64,000 bases of DNA from Polyangiaceae bacterium (GTDB lineage Bacteria; Myxococcota_A; Polyangia; Polyangiales; Polyangiaceae), in contig JAWKRG010000019.1 in the NCBI GenBank assembly GCA_041389725.1, forward strand, positions 1 to 64,000, in the 5' to 3' direction. The notes under the pieces are model-generated. The model was not told the DNA's origin, searched no databases, and saw only the letters and a program-made list of their open reading frames with translations. The position numbers were made by a program, and so were the translations under genes. Below are positions 42,084 through 49,818 of this stretch, piece after piece; the stretch's first letter is position 1; each line of letters starts with the position of its first letter.

Positions 42084-43427
42084 ATGAAGACGGTCTATTC
42101 CTTCGAACTGCGTGTGGTGACCTGCCACGATTGTGGTGCGCCGGTCTCGGTCGGCACAGCGGGAGGGCGCCATGCCTGCCAACACTGTGGAGCAGCGCAG
42201 CAGGTCGAATCGTCCTCCCGAGCCATTCCCCGTGCGGAGACCCTACCCGAGGTCGAGCGACTGGCCCTGCTGCGCAGCCAGGACCGCGGTCATGTCGGCG
42301 TACCGCAGCATTTGGAGCACCTCTTCGCCGGGCTGAAGCTCTTGCCCTGGAAGGTCGTCGAGGCACTGGGGCACTGGAAACGCCTCAAAGACGACGACGC
42401 AGCACGCTCGCAGTACCAAGGCGCTCGGGCACTGCAGCGTCTCACCGTCGCCCTCGCGGATCACTTCCAAGCAGAGGGAGATCTGATGCGTGCGCGCAGT
42501 CTGCTCGAGACGGCCCTGGACGCGACCACACACGCAGGCTTCCGCCAGATGTTGTGCGCTGCGCTGTCGCGCAGTGCTTGCCATGCAGGTGACATCGAAG
42601 CTGCGGAGTCATGGCTCCTGGCCTGCGATCCGACCCCCCGGGAGCTGGACGCGGATACGGCTCATCGCTTCGCCCGTGCCACCCTGGATACGCGCTTGGG
42701 TCGCTTCCAAGCAGTGGTCCAGGTCCTGGGCGTGAGCGCAGAAGCGGTTCCCATCCACGACGAGCACGAAGCACCCTGTACCGCGCTGCGCGCCAACGCT
42801 CTCGAGCGCCTTGGAAACGTCGAGGCGGCGCGAGCAGCGGTGGACGGATTCATGCAGCGGGGTGCGGCCTTCGAGCGCTACCTGTTCGCCGAGTACACGG
42901 ACTCAGCGCCTGAACCGCTGTGTCCCCAAAGCGGCAAGTGGGCCGAGCAGCAACAGGCTGCCCGAGGCATGCGTCGAGCCGGTTTGACCGCTGGACGCGG
43001 CGGCGTGGCGCTCACGATCGGCCTGGTGTTCGCAGGTATTGGTTTGTTGGTGGGAATCATCTTCGCCGTCCTGGACATGTATGGCGCGGCGCTATTGGCG
43101 ACGGGAAGTGGCGGCTTCTTCGTTGCCGTGTTTGGCGTGATTGCTGCGGTAGATTTGCAGAAATCCGCAGTGGCGCGGCGGCTGCGTCGCACTGGTGTGC
43201 CTGCTCCCGCCAAGGTCGTTCACGCGCGGGGCACGGGAGTGCACACCATGGGAGTGCCGCAGTTGCTCTATCGTGTACTAGTGTTGCCGCCTTCGGGCAG
43301 CCCCTTTCTTGCTCACAGCATGCTGCACGCGGACGGCGAGACGCGACAGCGCTTGCTGCCAGGGGCGTTGGTGATGGTGCGCATGGACCCGGCGAAGCGC
43401 GGCCAAGTCCTGTTGGAGCTGGACTGA
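42084..43427 (+). CDS. Zinc-ribbon/helical-repeat/two-TM protein, paralogue A
   Basis: A 447-residue protein with an excellent AGGAGG (42071-42076) before ATG 42084. Residues 14-35 hold CxxC-x14-CxxC, a zinc ribbon (TCHDCGAP, HACQHCGA). A helical region (about 55-300) has TPR-like repeats (AEGDLMRARSLLETALDATT). Two membrane segments follow (VALTIGLVFAGIGLLVGIIF and ALLATGSGGFFVAVFGVIAA), then a C-terminal beta domain (LLPGALVMVRMDPAKRGQVL). The next gene shares the same plan and begins one base after the stop. No known family is recognised. Confidence 0.88.
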   Translation: MKTVYSFELRVVTCHDCGAPVSVGTAGGRHACQHCGAAQQVESSSRAIPRAETLPEVERLALLRSQDRGHVGVPQHLEHLFAGLKLLPWKVVEALGHWKRLKDDDAARSQYQGARALQRLTVALADHFQAEGDLMRARSLLETALDATTHAGFRQMLCAALSRSACHAGDIEAAESWLLACDPTPRELDADTAHRFARATLDTRLGRFQAVVQVLGVSAEAVPIHDEHEAPCTALRANALERLGNVEAARAAVDGFMQRGAAFERYLFAEYTDSAPEPLCPQSGKWAEQQQAARGMRRAGLTAGRGGVALTIGLVFAGIGLLVGIIFAVLDMYGAALLATGSGGFFVAVFGVIAAVDLQKSAVARRLRRTGVPAPAKVVHARGTGVHTMGVPQLLYRVLVLPPSGSPFLAHSMLHADGETRQRLLPGALVMVRMDPAKRGQVLLELD

Positions 43428-43428
43428 G

Positions 43429-44808
43429 ATGCAAGCACCCGTCTCCGGTGTCAGTGCTTTCGGACGCGGGCAACGCTTCTTGCTCTGCGATCACTGCGGA
43501 GCGCCGGTTGAACTCCAGCACGGTGCGCCAACGACCCAATGCACCTACTGCCGCGCCACGCTGGAAGTACGCATGCTGCCGGAAGCAGCGGAAGCACTCA
43601 TCAGCAAGACCGAGGGCGAGCGCATTGCCATCCTCGCCGCGCAAGATCGTCGCTACTTGCCTCCCGGGCAGCTGGTCCATCTCTTCATCGGCGAACGCAT
43701 CGCGCCCAGCAACCAGAATGAAGCGCAGGCTCGCTGGCAGCAGCTGCGCCGACAGCTGCGCGGGGCTTCGGAGCCGGCCGCCGCCGAACAGTTCGTCACC
43801 CTGACGCTGGGACTGGCGGAGTCTGCTTTCGAGCGAGGTGACTTCCTCGTGCAGCGAGCATTCCTCGACAGCGCATTGGCGGTGGCCTCCACGCCGCGGC
43901 TTCGTCAGCTGCTGCATGCGTCCTTGGCACGTGGCGCGGCGCGCTTTGGCACGACTGGGGACGCTCACGCGTGGCTCTCGAGCTGCAACCCCAGGTCCGA
44001 GGACTTGCTGGCAGACACGGCCTACCGCTTTGCTCGAGCACACGTAGCCACCTCTGAAGGCGACCTGCGTGGCGTCGTCGCCACGCTGGGGGTGATGGAC
44101 TTCCCTGCAAGCGACGCCTACGCCGCGGAGTGTGCTCTGTTGTGCGCCAACGCCTGGGAGCGAATGGACCAGCAGGCCGTCGCAGTCGATGCTCTGCTCG
44201 CCGCCAAACAGAGCCTTGGTCCCCTGTCGCGGGGACGCATGCGCCGGTTCATCCGCGCCAACCCGCAATGGGCGTTGTGCCCCAAGAGCCTGCGCGAATC
44301 CGAGCAACGGCTCTCGGATCTGGAAGAGACTCCCATCGAAGCGGAGGGATTGGTGGGGCTACTCCTGCTCGTGCTGTCACTCTACCTGCTGGCGTGGGGC
44401 GCGAGTGGCCTGATCATCCCCGCACTGTTCGTTGCGCTTGGTGTGCCGGACGCCGCAGATGGAATGTTCGTCTTCTCGGTGCTCTTGGGTGGCTTCGCGG
44501 GCGCCTTGATGTTGCCCTTTGCCGTCATCGCGCTGATAGCGGGACGGGCAAAAGCGAAGGGTAAGCGCACGGCTCCGGTCTGCGCGGCCTACGTGCTCGA
44601 GCGTGAAGAGCTCGGCACCGCATCGGGTCCCGAGAGCATGGACGTGCGCGTGAGGTTGCTGATGCTGCCCGATGACGCCCCCGCCTACCATTCCACCAGT
44701 GAGTTCAGCATCCTGCGCGTCATGCGCGGCAACTTCGACCCCGGCAAACTCTTGGTTGCGCGCATGAGCGGTGGTCCCAGCGGCTACGTGCTCCAAGTGC
44801 CGCCCTAG
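43429..44808 (+). CDS. Zinc-ribbon/helical-repeat/two-TM protein, paralogue B
   Basis: A 459-residue paralogue of the preceding protein. C20, C23, C38 and C41 form the same CxxC-x14-CxxC ribbon (LLCDHCGAP, TQCTYCRAT). Helical repeats include AESAFERGDFLVQRAFLDSA, matching AEGDLMRARSLLETALDATT of paralogue A; both have CN/CD-P-R/T motifs near residue 180. Two membrane segments (GLLLLVLSLYLLAWGASGLI and VFSVLLGGFAGALMLPFAVI) precede a similar C-terminal domain ending SGYVLQVPP. Strong divergence at sequence level but conserved layout points to an old duplication forming a heteromeric membrane complex (inference). Confidence 0.88.
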   Translation: MQAPVSGVSAFGRGQRFLLCDHCGAPVELQHGAPTTQCTYCRATLEVRMLPEAAEALISKTEGERIAILAAQDRRYLPPGQLVHLFIGERIAPSNQNEAQARWQQLRRQLRGASEPAAAEQFVTLTLGLAESAFERGDFLVQRAFLDSALAVASTPRLRQLLHASLARGAARFGTTGDAHAWLSSCNPRSEDLLADTAYRFARAHVATSEGDLRGVVATLGVMDFPASDAYAAECALLCANAWERMDQQAVAVDALLAAKQSLGPLSRGRMRRFIRANPQWALCPKSLRESEQRLSDLEETPIEAEGLVGLLLLVLSLYLLAWGASGLIIPALFVALGVPDAADGMFVFSVLLGGFAGALMLPFAVIALIAGRAKAKGKRTAPVCAAYVLEREELGTASGPESMDVRVRLLMLPDDAPAYHSTSEFSILRVMRGNFDPGKLLVARMSGGPSGYVLQVPP

Positions 44809-44814
44809 GCGCGG

Positions 44815-44830
44815 GATTCCGTCAGGAATC
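44815..44830 (+). terminator. Hairpin with short A tract after the zinc-ribbon pair
   Basis: GATTCC (44815-44820), GTCA loop and GGAATC (44825-44830) form a 6-bp stem, directly followed by AAAA. It lies 7 nt after the stop of paralogue B. The stem is short, so a weak terminator or processing site is the best guess. Confidence 0.4.
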
Positions 44831-44892
44831 AAAACCCCTGCAAGGGTGCGCTGGCGTCGCCGGACCGGCGTGCGCAGTGCTATCATCACCGC

Positions 44893-45741
44893 GTGGCGCG
44901 ACGATTGCGGCTTTCGTTTCGGGCTACTGCGGCGAGCTTGATCATCGCTGCCTGCTCGGCTCCAAAGTTCGTCGCGGCAGAGGCAGAGGGTGGGGCCGGT
45001 AGCGGTGCCAGTGGCGGTGGGGGTGCGAGTGGAAGTGGTGGACTGGATGCGGCAAGCAGCGGTGGAACTGCGGCCTTTGCCGGTGCGGATGCGTCCGGTG
45101 ATGTGAACGTGGATGCTGCCCCGGACGCGGTGACAGATGCGGCCACTTGCCCTGGGCCGGTCGGTGCAGCCGCATCGAGTTCGTCGATCACTCGCCCGCT
45201 ATTCGTGGTGGACAGCGTGAGCACGACCGACCTGATCCTGGCCATGCCCAAACCCGATGGGCACTTCGCCTCCGCGTCGGCGAAATTCCAGCTGACCCTT
45301 CCGGATCTCGGTGTCGATGACACTCAGCGCCGAGTGTTCCAGGTGTACAACCGCCAGCCGCAGCCGCCGAGCGACGACCCGGGTTGTTTCGTTCTCGTCA
45401 TGCTGACTGCCCACCAGGTTCAGCTCAGTCTTTGCGGCCACGACAAGCCCAACCCCACCGTAAAGCCAGTGTCTTGGGTTTCCGGCGTCGTCTACAGCTT
45501 CGAACTCTCCTATCAAGCGCCTGGGAACGTCGAGTTGGCGGTTTTCAAGGGCGGGACGCTGGAAACGAAGATCACCCGCAGCCCCGGTGTTTCGATCTAT
45601 GGCATCGGCCAAGGGCTCGCAGTCCGCTTGTTCGGCGCGACGACTGCAACGGGAATGCTGCCCAACACCACCTACTCCAACGTGAGCCTCGACCTGTCGC
45701 CGGGACCGCCGTTTTGCAGCGGATACCCGTTTCCCCCCTAG
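44893..45741 (+). CDS. Lipoprotein with a LamG/ConA-like beta domain
   Basis: A 282-residue lipoprotein (GTG 44893; SLIIAAC). Gly/Ala/Ser/Asp linker to about residue 75. The C-terminal domain (about 95-275) is all-beta with regular strands (SSITRPLFVVDSVSTTDLIL, SASAKFQLTLPDL, GCFVLVMLTAHQVQLSL, YSFELSYQAPGNVELAVFKG, GIGQGLAVRLFGATTATGML, YSNVSLDLSPG) suggesting a jelly-roll, possibly carbohydrate-binding. One Cys pair is likely. Family assignment is an inference. No operon partner adjoins it. Confidence 0.78.
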   Translation: MARRLRLSFRATAASLIIAACSAPKFVAAEAEGGAGSGASGGGGASGSGGLDAASSGGTAAFAGADASGDVNVDAAPDAVTDAATCPGPVGAAASSSSITRPLFVVDSVSTTDLILAMPKPDGHFASASAKFQLTLPDLGVDDTQRRVFQVYNRQPQPPSDDPGCFVLVMLTAHQVQLSLCGHDKPNPTVKPVSWVSGVVYSFELSYQAPGNVELAVFKGGTLETKITRSPGVSIYGIGQGLAVRLFGATTATGMLPNTTYSNVSLDLSPGPPFCSGYPFPP

Positions 45742-45766
45742 GTCGCCCGCCGCAGCCAGTCGTGTC

Positions 45767-46291
45767 ATGCTCGAAGGCATGCTGCGCTTCCGTCCCATTC
45801 TGCTGGCGCTCTCCGTCAGCGCGGCCGTGGCGGCGAAGGGCGATGTTCCGGAGTCCGCGTACGTCGCCAGCACGCTCGCTTCAGGGCGCTGCGACTTTGG
45901 CAATTGCCTGGAGTACGGTTGGACGACGCGGGTGGAGGGTGCCGACTGGGCTACACGCTGCGACTTCGGCGACTGCACGGGGTACGGTTGGACGACGCGT
46001 GGACCGAAAGGCCAGACGAGCGTCACGCGCTGCGATTTCGGGAAGTGCCTCGAGTACGGCTGGACCACGCGTCACCCCGACGGCAAGAGCAGTGTGACCC
46101 GCTGCGATTTCTCGAAGTGCTGGGAGTACGGCTGGACCACGCGTCACCCCGATGGCAAGAGCAGTGTGTCGCGCTGCAGCTTTGGGGATTGCGCGACCAA
46201 GGGCTGGTCGACCCGCTTGCCCGATGGTGGCGACGTGACCTGTCGGTGCAATTTCGACGATTGCAAGAAGAATGGCGCCGACTGCAGCTGA
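45767..46291 (+). CDS. Secreted Cys-aromatic repeat protein (CDF..C..YGWTTR)
   Basis: A 174-residue exported protein with signal peptide LRFRPILLALSVSAAVAA. The mature part is six tandem units of about 24 residues with consensus RCDFGxCxxYGWTTRxPDGK, where Cys at positions 2 and 7 recur in each unit. Units 3 and 4 are nearly identical; the last is degenerate and contains a CNFDDCKKNGADCS end. Cys pairs per unit could form a stack of disulphides or a metal site. I do not know a named family for this repeat. ATG 45779 is an alternative start. Confidence 0.88.
   Translation: MLEGMLRFRPILLALSVSAAVAAKGDVPESAYVASTLASGRCDFGNCLEYGWTTRVEGADWATRCDFGDCTGYGWTTRGPKGQTSVTRCDFGKCLEYGWTTRHPDGKSSVTRCDFSKCWEYGWTTRHPDGKSSVSRCSFGDCATKGWSTRLPDGGDVTCRCNFDDCKKNGADCS
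45886..46265. repeat. Imperfect tandem repeat encoding 24-residue Cys units
   Basis: Units of 72 bp starting cgctgcgactt encode RCDFGxC; six copies with growing divergence towards both ends. Neighbouring units are almost identical (46027-46098 and 46099-46170), showing recent duplication. Confidence 0.75.
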
Positions 46292-46375
46292 GGGCGATCG
46301 CGTTGCGGGAGTGCCCACTCCACGAAGATTGGGTTACGGTTTTGGCCAATGTGACCGTTCCTCTCGTTACCCCCC

Positions 46376-46909
46376 ATGACTAGGGAGTCGAGCCCCCCCA
46401 GTAGCGGTGTGCCCGTCTTGCGGCCGTTGGTCGTCGAAAAGGAATACGTGTTTGCGTCCTTCGGCAGCCTCGCGGTGGTCATCACCCGCGAGCCGCCCAC
46501 CATCCTGTCCGTGCGTGCCTTCGGCCAGTCAGTGGACGGCCTTCTCCGTGAGTACCCCAAGGTCGGAATGCTGATCGCACCACGGGCGCCGCGCCCGTCG
46601 CTTTCTGCGGATGCCACCCGGGCGGTCCTGCGCGAGTGGCAGCGTTTGGAACCCCACTCCTACGGTGCCGTGATCTTGTTCCGGTCGTCGGGCTTCGCTG
46701 GGGCCATCCAACGCAGCCTCGTGACGACGGTGATGAACATGCGGCGCGGTGGTATTCCGCTGAAAGTGAGCGCGAACCCCTACGAAGCGTCGGAGTTCTT
46801 GGCGCGTATCGAGCCCGCCTTGGGACCCGCGCGACCGCTTGGGTCGGCGCTGCAGGTCTTTCTGCAGCCCTACGACGCCGCTGAAGCACCGCACAGCATG
46901 TCCGGCTGA
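46376..46909 (+). CDS. STAS-like cytoplasmic protein of unknown function
   Basis: A 177-residue soluble protein with no signal peptide. Alternating elements (KEYVFASFGSLAVVITREPP, VGMLIAPRAPRP, ADATRAVLREWQRLE, YGAVILFRSSGFAGAIQRSL, KVSANPYEASEFLARIEPAL) resemble the STAS/SpoIIAA-like fold, and the final helix layout is close to that of the protein at 2145-2552. Both could be regulatory binding modules. No phospho-acceptor Ser can be assigned. Function unknown. Confidence 0.7.
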   Translation: MTRESSPPSSGVPVLRPLVVEKEYVFASFGSLAVVITREPPTILSVRAFGQSVDGLLREYPKVGMLIAPRAPRPSLSADATRAVLREWQRLEPHSYGAVILFRSSGFAGAIQRSLVTTVMNMRRGGIPLKVSANPYEASEFLARIEPALGPARPLGSALQVFLQPYDAAEAPHSMSG

Positions 46910-46935
46910 GGGACGCGGCCGCGTCACGTGGCGCG

Positions 46936-48504
46936 TCAAGTCGACACGATGTCCAGTTTGCGCCGTCCCTTCCACTCGGGGCCAGCCACCGGCAGTGCCT
47001 CGCGGTAGCCCTTGCCATCTGCGTCATGTCCCAGCGCCGAGAACGCGCGACGATAGTCGGCGAAGCGGCCGCCGGCTTGGCAAGCCGACCAAAGCGCACG
47101 GCCTTCCGAGAGTCCGCCCTGCGCCAGCACGTGCTCCACCCACGCCCACTTCGCGCTCGTGGAGCGGACGTCGGCGCGGCCTTTGAGTCCGCGGCTCAGC
47201 CGCTGAAGCCGTGCTTGTACGGTGCGCACCCCCGCGTACGGCATGCGGTCCAAGGGCGTGTTGCGCTTGGAACAGAATGGCGCGATGCCCAGGGCAACGG
47301 GAATGATGCGCGAAAGCTCCGTGACGAAGCGAACGCACTCGTCCACGTCGTCGTCCGTCTCGTTGGGCAGGCCCAACATGAGATACAGCTTCAAGCGATC
47401 CATCCCGAGCTCGCGCGCATGCTGCGCCGCGGCCAGGTAGTGCTGTTCACGTCCGCGGCGCTCGATGATGTCGCGCATGCGCTGGCTCGTGCCATCCAGT
47501 GCGGTCGTCAACGTACGATAGCCAACCGACGCCAGCGCGGTCACGAACTCGCGGCTCAGTCGATCCGGACGCAAGCTGGAAAGGCCTGCACCCAGATCGC
47601 GTTCGGCGAGGCCCGCCAAGATCGTCAGGATACGCGGGTGATCACTGACCGCCGCCCCCACCAGGCCCACCTTGGTGGCGTGCTCTGGTATGGCCTGCAG
47701 CACGCGTTCCGGGCTGACGATGCGCATGCCGCCGTTGGTGGTTCGGCGCATGACGCAGTAAGTGCAGCCACGAGAGCAACCGCGCTCCACCTCGAGCAGG
47801 AACATGCTCGACAGCTCCGTGTGGGGCGTGAGGATGGTGCTGGTCGCCGGCAGCAGTTCGTCGGCACATGCGGCCACGCTCGGTAAGGCTTCTCCGTGCG
47901 TGGACGGAACGTAGACGTGATCCAGGGCGGCCAGTGCAGCGAGCCGCTCCGCGCGAGATCCCGACCCCAGGGCGATCTCCAGCACCGGTACCAATAGCTC
48001 TTCGGCTTCCCCCATCACGATGGCGTCGGCGAAGGCGCCCAGGGGCACCGGGTTGGAGAAGGTCAGGGGACCGCCCGCGATGACCAGGGGATGGCGCTCC
48101 TCGCGCTCCTCCGCCAATGCCGGGATTCCCGACACGTCCAGCATGCGCGCCAAACCGCCCAGCTCGATTTCATAGGCGACGCTCACGGCCAACAGCGGAA
48201 ACTCACCCAGCTCACGCAGGCCTTCGTAGCTGACGGGGCGCTGCATCGGTGCGCCCGCACGATCCGCGCCGTCAGGAAGGAACACACGCTCTGCGACCAT
48301 CGCGGGCTGCTCTTGAATGGCGCGATACACGCGCTGGTAGCCAAGGCTACTCATGCCTACCGCGTACGGCGACGGGTACACGAGCGCGACACGACGCGGT
48401 GCGTCTTTATCGATACGCCCGACTTCCGCGCGAAGGCGGTCACGGATGAGCTGGCGCGTGGCCTCGGGGATCACAGGCGGCGAAATGTGCCATAGTCCAC
48501 GCAT
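46936..48504 (-). CDS. B12-binding-type radical SAM protein
   Basis: About 522 residues. The N-terminus (VALVYPSPYAVGMSSLGYQR, ALAEEREERHPLVIAGGPLT) resembles the B12-binding-like start of radical SAM proteins of the BchE/YgiQ type. The cluster motif is EVERGCSRGCTYCVMRR (CxxxCxxC), followed by GLVGAAVSDHPRILTIL and SLRPDRLSREFVTALA (SAM-binding strands). No conserved DxHxxG was seen in the N-terminal part, so cobalamin binding is uncertain. ATG 48504 overlaps the divergent start codon at 48503; GTG 48474 is an alternative. Confidence 0.88.
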   Translation of the reverse strand: MRGLWHISPPVIPEATRQLIRDRLRAEVGRIDKDAPRRVALVYPSPYAVGMSSLGYQRVYRAIQEQPAMVAERVFLPDGADRAGAPMQRPVSYEGLRELGEFPLLAVSVAYEIELGGLARMLDVSGIPALAEEREERHPLVIAGGPLTFSNPVPLGAFADAIVMGEAEELLVPVLEIALGSGSRAERLAALAALDHVYVPSTHGEALPSVAACADELLPATSTILTPHTELSSMFLLEVERGCSRGCTYCVMRRTTNGGMRIVSPERVLQAIPEHATKVGLVGAAVSDHPRILTILAGLAERDLGAGLSSLRPDRLSREFVTALASVGYRTLTTALDGTSQRMRDIIERRGREQHYLAAAQHARELGMDRLKLYLMLGLPNETDDDVDECVRFVTELSRIIPVALGIAPFCSKRNTPLDRMPYAGVRTVQARLQRLSRGLKGRADVRSTSAKWAWVEHVLAQGGLSEGRALWSACQAGGRFADYRRAFSALGHDADGKGYREALPVAGPEWKGRRKLDIVST

Positions 48505-49753
48505 GTCTGCGAGTAAGGCGCCCAAGGGCGACGACCTCATCTACGATTGGAACGAGGTTGCACGAAAAGGCCGCGTCATTCCCAAGGGCGTACAGTTCTT
48601 GGACGAGACGCTGCGTGACGGGTTGCAGAACCCCTCCGTGACGGATCCGAAGGTCGAAGACAAGATCCGCATCCTGCACCTGATGAACAGTATCGGCATC
48701 CACGAGGCGGACATCGGGCTACCTGGAAGCTCCAAGCGCGCCTTCGACGATTGCCTTCGCTTGTGTCAGGAAGTCGTCGACAACAAGCTGGACATCAAGA
48801 TCACCTGCGCGGGTCGCACCGTCGCGGCCGACATCACGCCGATGGTCGAGCTGTCGCAGCGCGCCGGTATCCCCGTGCACGTGTACTGCTTCGTGGGTTC
48901 CAGCCCCATCCGCGCCTTGGCGGAAGAGTGGGACCTCGAACGCATCAAGAAGTACAGCGCCGAAGCCATCGACGTCGGCGTCAAGAACGGTCTGGAGGTG
49001 GCCTACGTCACCGAAGACACGACGCGTTCGCGGCCCGAGGTGCTGGCGGAGTTGTTCAACTTGGCCATCGACCACGGGGCTTCACGTCTTTGCTTGTGTG
49101 ACACGGTCGGACACTCGACGCCGGATGGCGTGCGCAATCTGATCCAGTTCACGCGTAGCCTGCTGCAGGGCTGGGGCGCTCACCACGTGGAGCTCGATTG
49201 GCACGGTCACAACGACCGCGGCCTCGGGCTGACCAACGCGATCTACGCGCTGGAAGTCGGCGCCCATCGCGTTCACGGAACTGCACTTGGCATCGGGGAA
49301 CGTGTCGGCAACGCCCAGATGGAACTCATCTTGCTCAACCTCAAGCTGCTGGGCCTGCTCGAGGATCAGGATCTGACGCACCTCATGGAGTACTGCCAAG
49401 CGGTGGCTGAGGCCGTGGGCTGGCAGGTGCCCATCAACTACCCCCTGGTCGGCTACGACGCGTTTCGCACGGCCACGGGCGTGCACGCCGCCGCGATCAT
49501 CAAGGCGCAGAACAAGGGCGACGCCTGGCTGGCCGATCGCATCTACAGCGGCGTTCCTGCAGGGATGTTCGGCCGCCAGCAGGACATCTGCATCGGCTTC
49601 ATGTCCGGAGCGTCCAACGTCACGTACTGGTTGAAGACTCGTGGAATCGAACCCAGCGAAGGCCTCGTGAAAGCGATCTTGGCGCGCGCCAAGGGCAGCG
49701 ATCACATCCTCACCGAGCCCGAAGTGATGGAAGTCGTCAACACCGGCCCCTAG
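48503..49753 (+). CDS. HMGL-like enzyme (LeuA/homocitrate-synthase type)
   Basis: A 416-residue TIM-barrel enzyme of the 2-isopropylmalate/homocitrate synthase family. Motifs: VQFLDETLRDGLQNP (catalytic Arg-Asp and metal Asp), HEADIGLPGSSKRAF, VAYVTEDTTRSRPEVL, LCDTVGHSTPDGVR, and WHGHNDRGLGLTNAIYALEV (metal His pair). VHGTALGIGERVGNAQMELI is the family C-terminal signature. The LeuA regulatory domain is absent, so feedback control may be absent and the product is open. Very close divergent start with the radical SAM gene. Confidence 0.93.
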   Translation: MSASKAPKGDDLIYDWNEVARKGRVIPKGVQFLDETLRDGLQNPSVTDPKVEDKIRILHLMNSIGIHEADIGLPGSSKRAFDDCLRLCQEVVDNKLDIKITCAGRTVAADITPMVELSQRAGIPVHVYCFVGSSPIRALAEEWDLERIKKYSAEAIDVGVKNGLEVAYVTEDTTRSRPEVLAELFNLAIDHGASRLCLCDTVGHSTPDGVRNLIQFTRSLLQGWGAHHVELDWHGHNDRGLGLTNAIYALEVGAHRVHGTALGIGERVGNAQMELILLNLKLLGLLEDQDLTHLMEYCQAVAEAVGWQVPINYPLVGYDAFRTATGVHAAAIIKAQNKGDAWLADRIYSGVPAGMFGRQQDICIGFMSGASNVTYWLKTRGIEPSEGLVKAILARAKGSDHILTEPEVMEVVNTGP

Positions 49754-49818
49754 CCACCAGCCGCGATGACTCAGTCTGGCTACCGACGTCGGCGCACACG
49801 CGTTGGCTCGGACGATCC

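Noticed and set aside
42084..44808. Assigning the zinc-ribbon pair to a defence system
   Set aside because: No nuclease, ATPase or toxin neighbour and no family link; left as unknown function.
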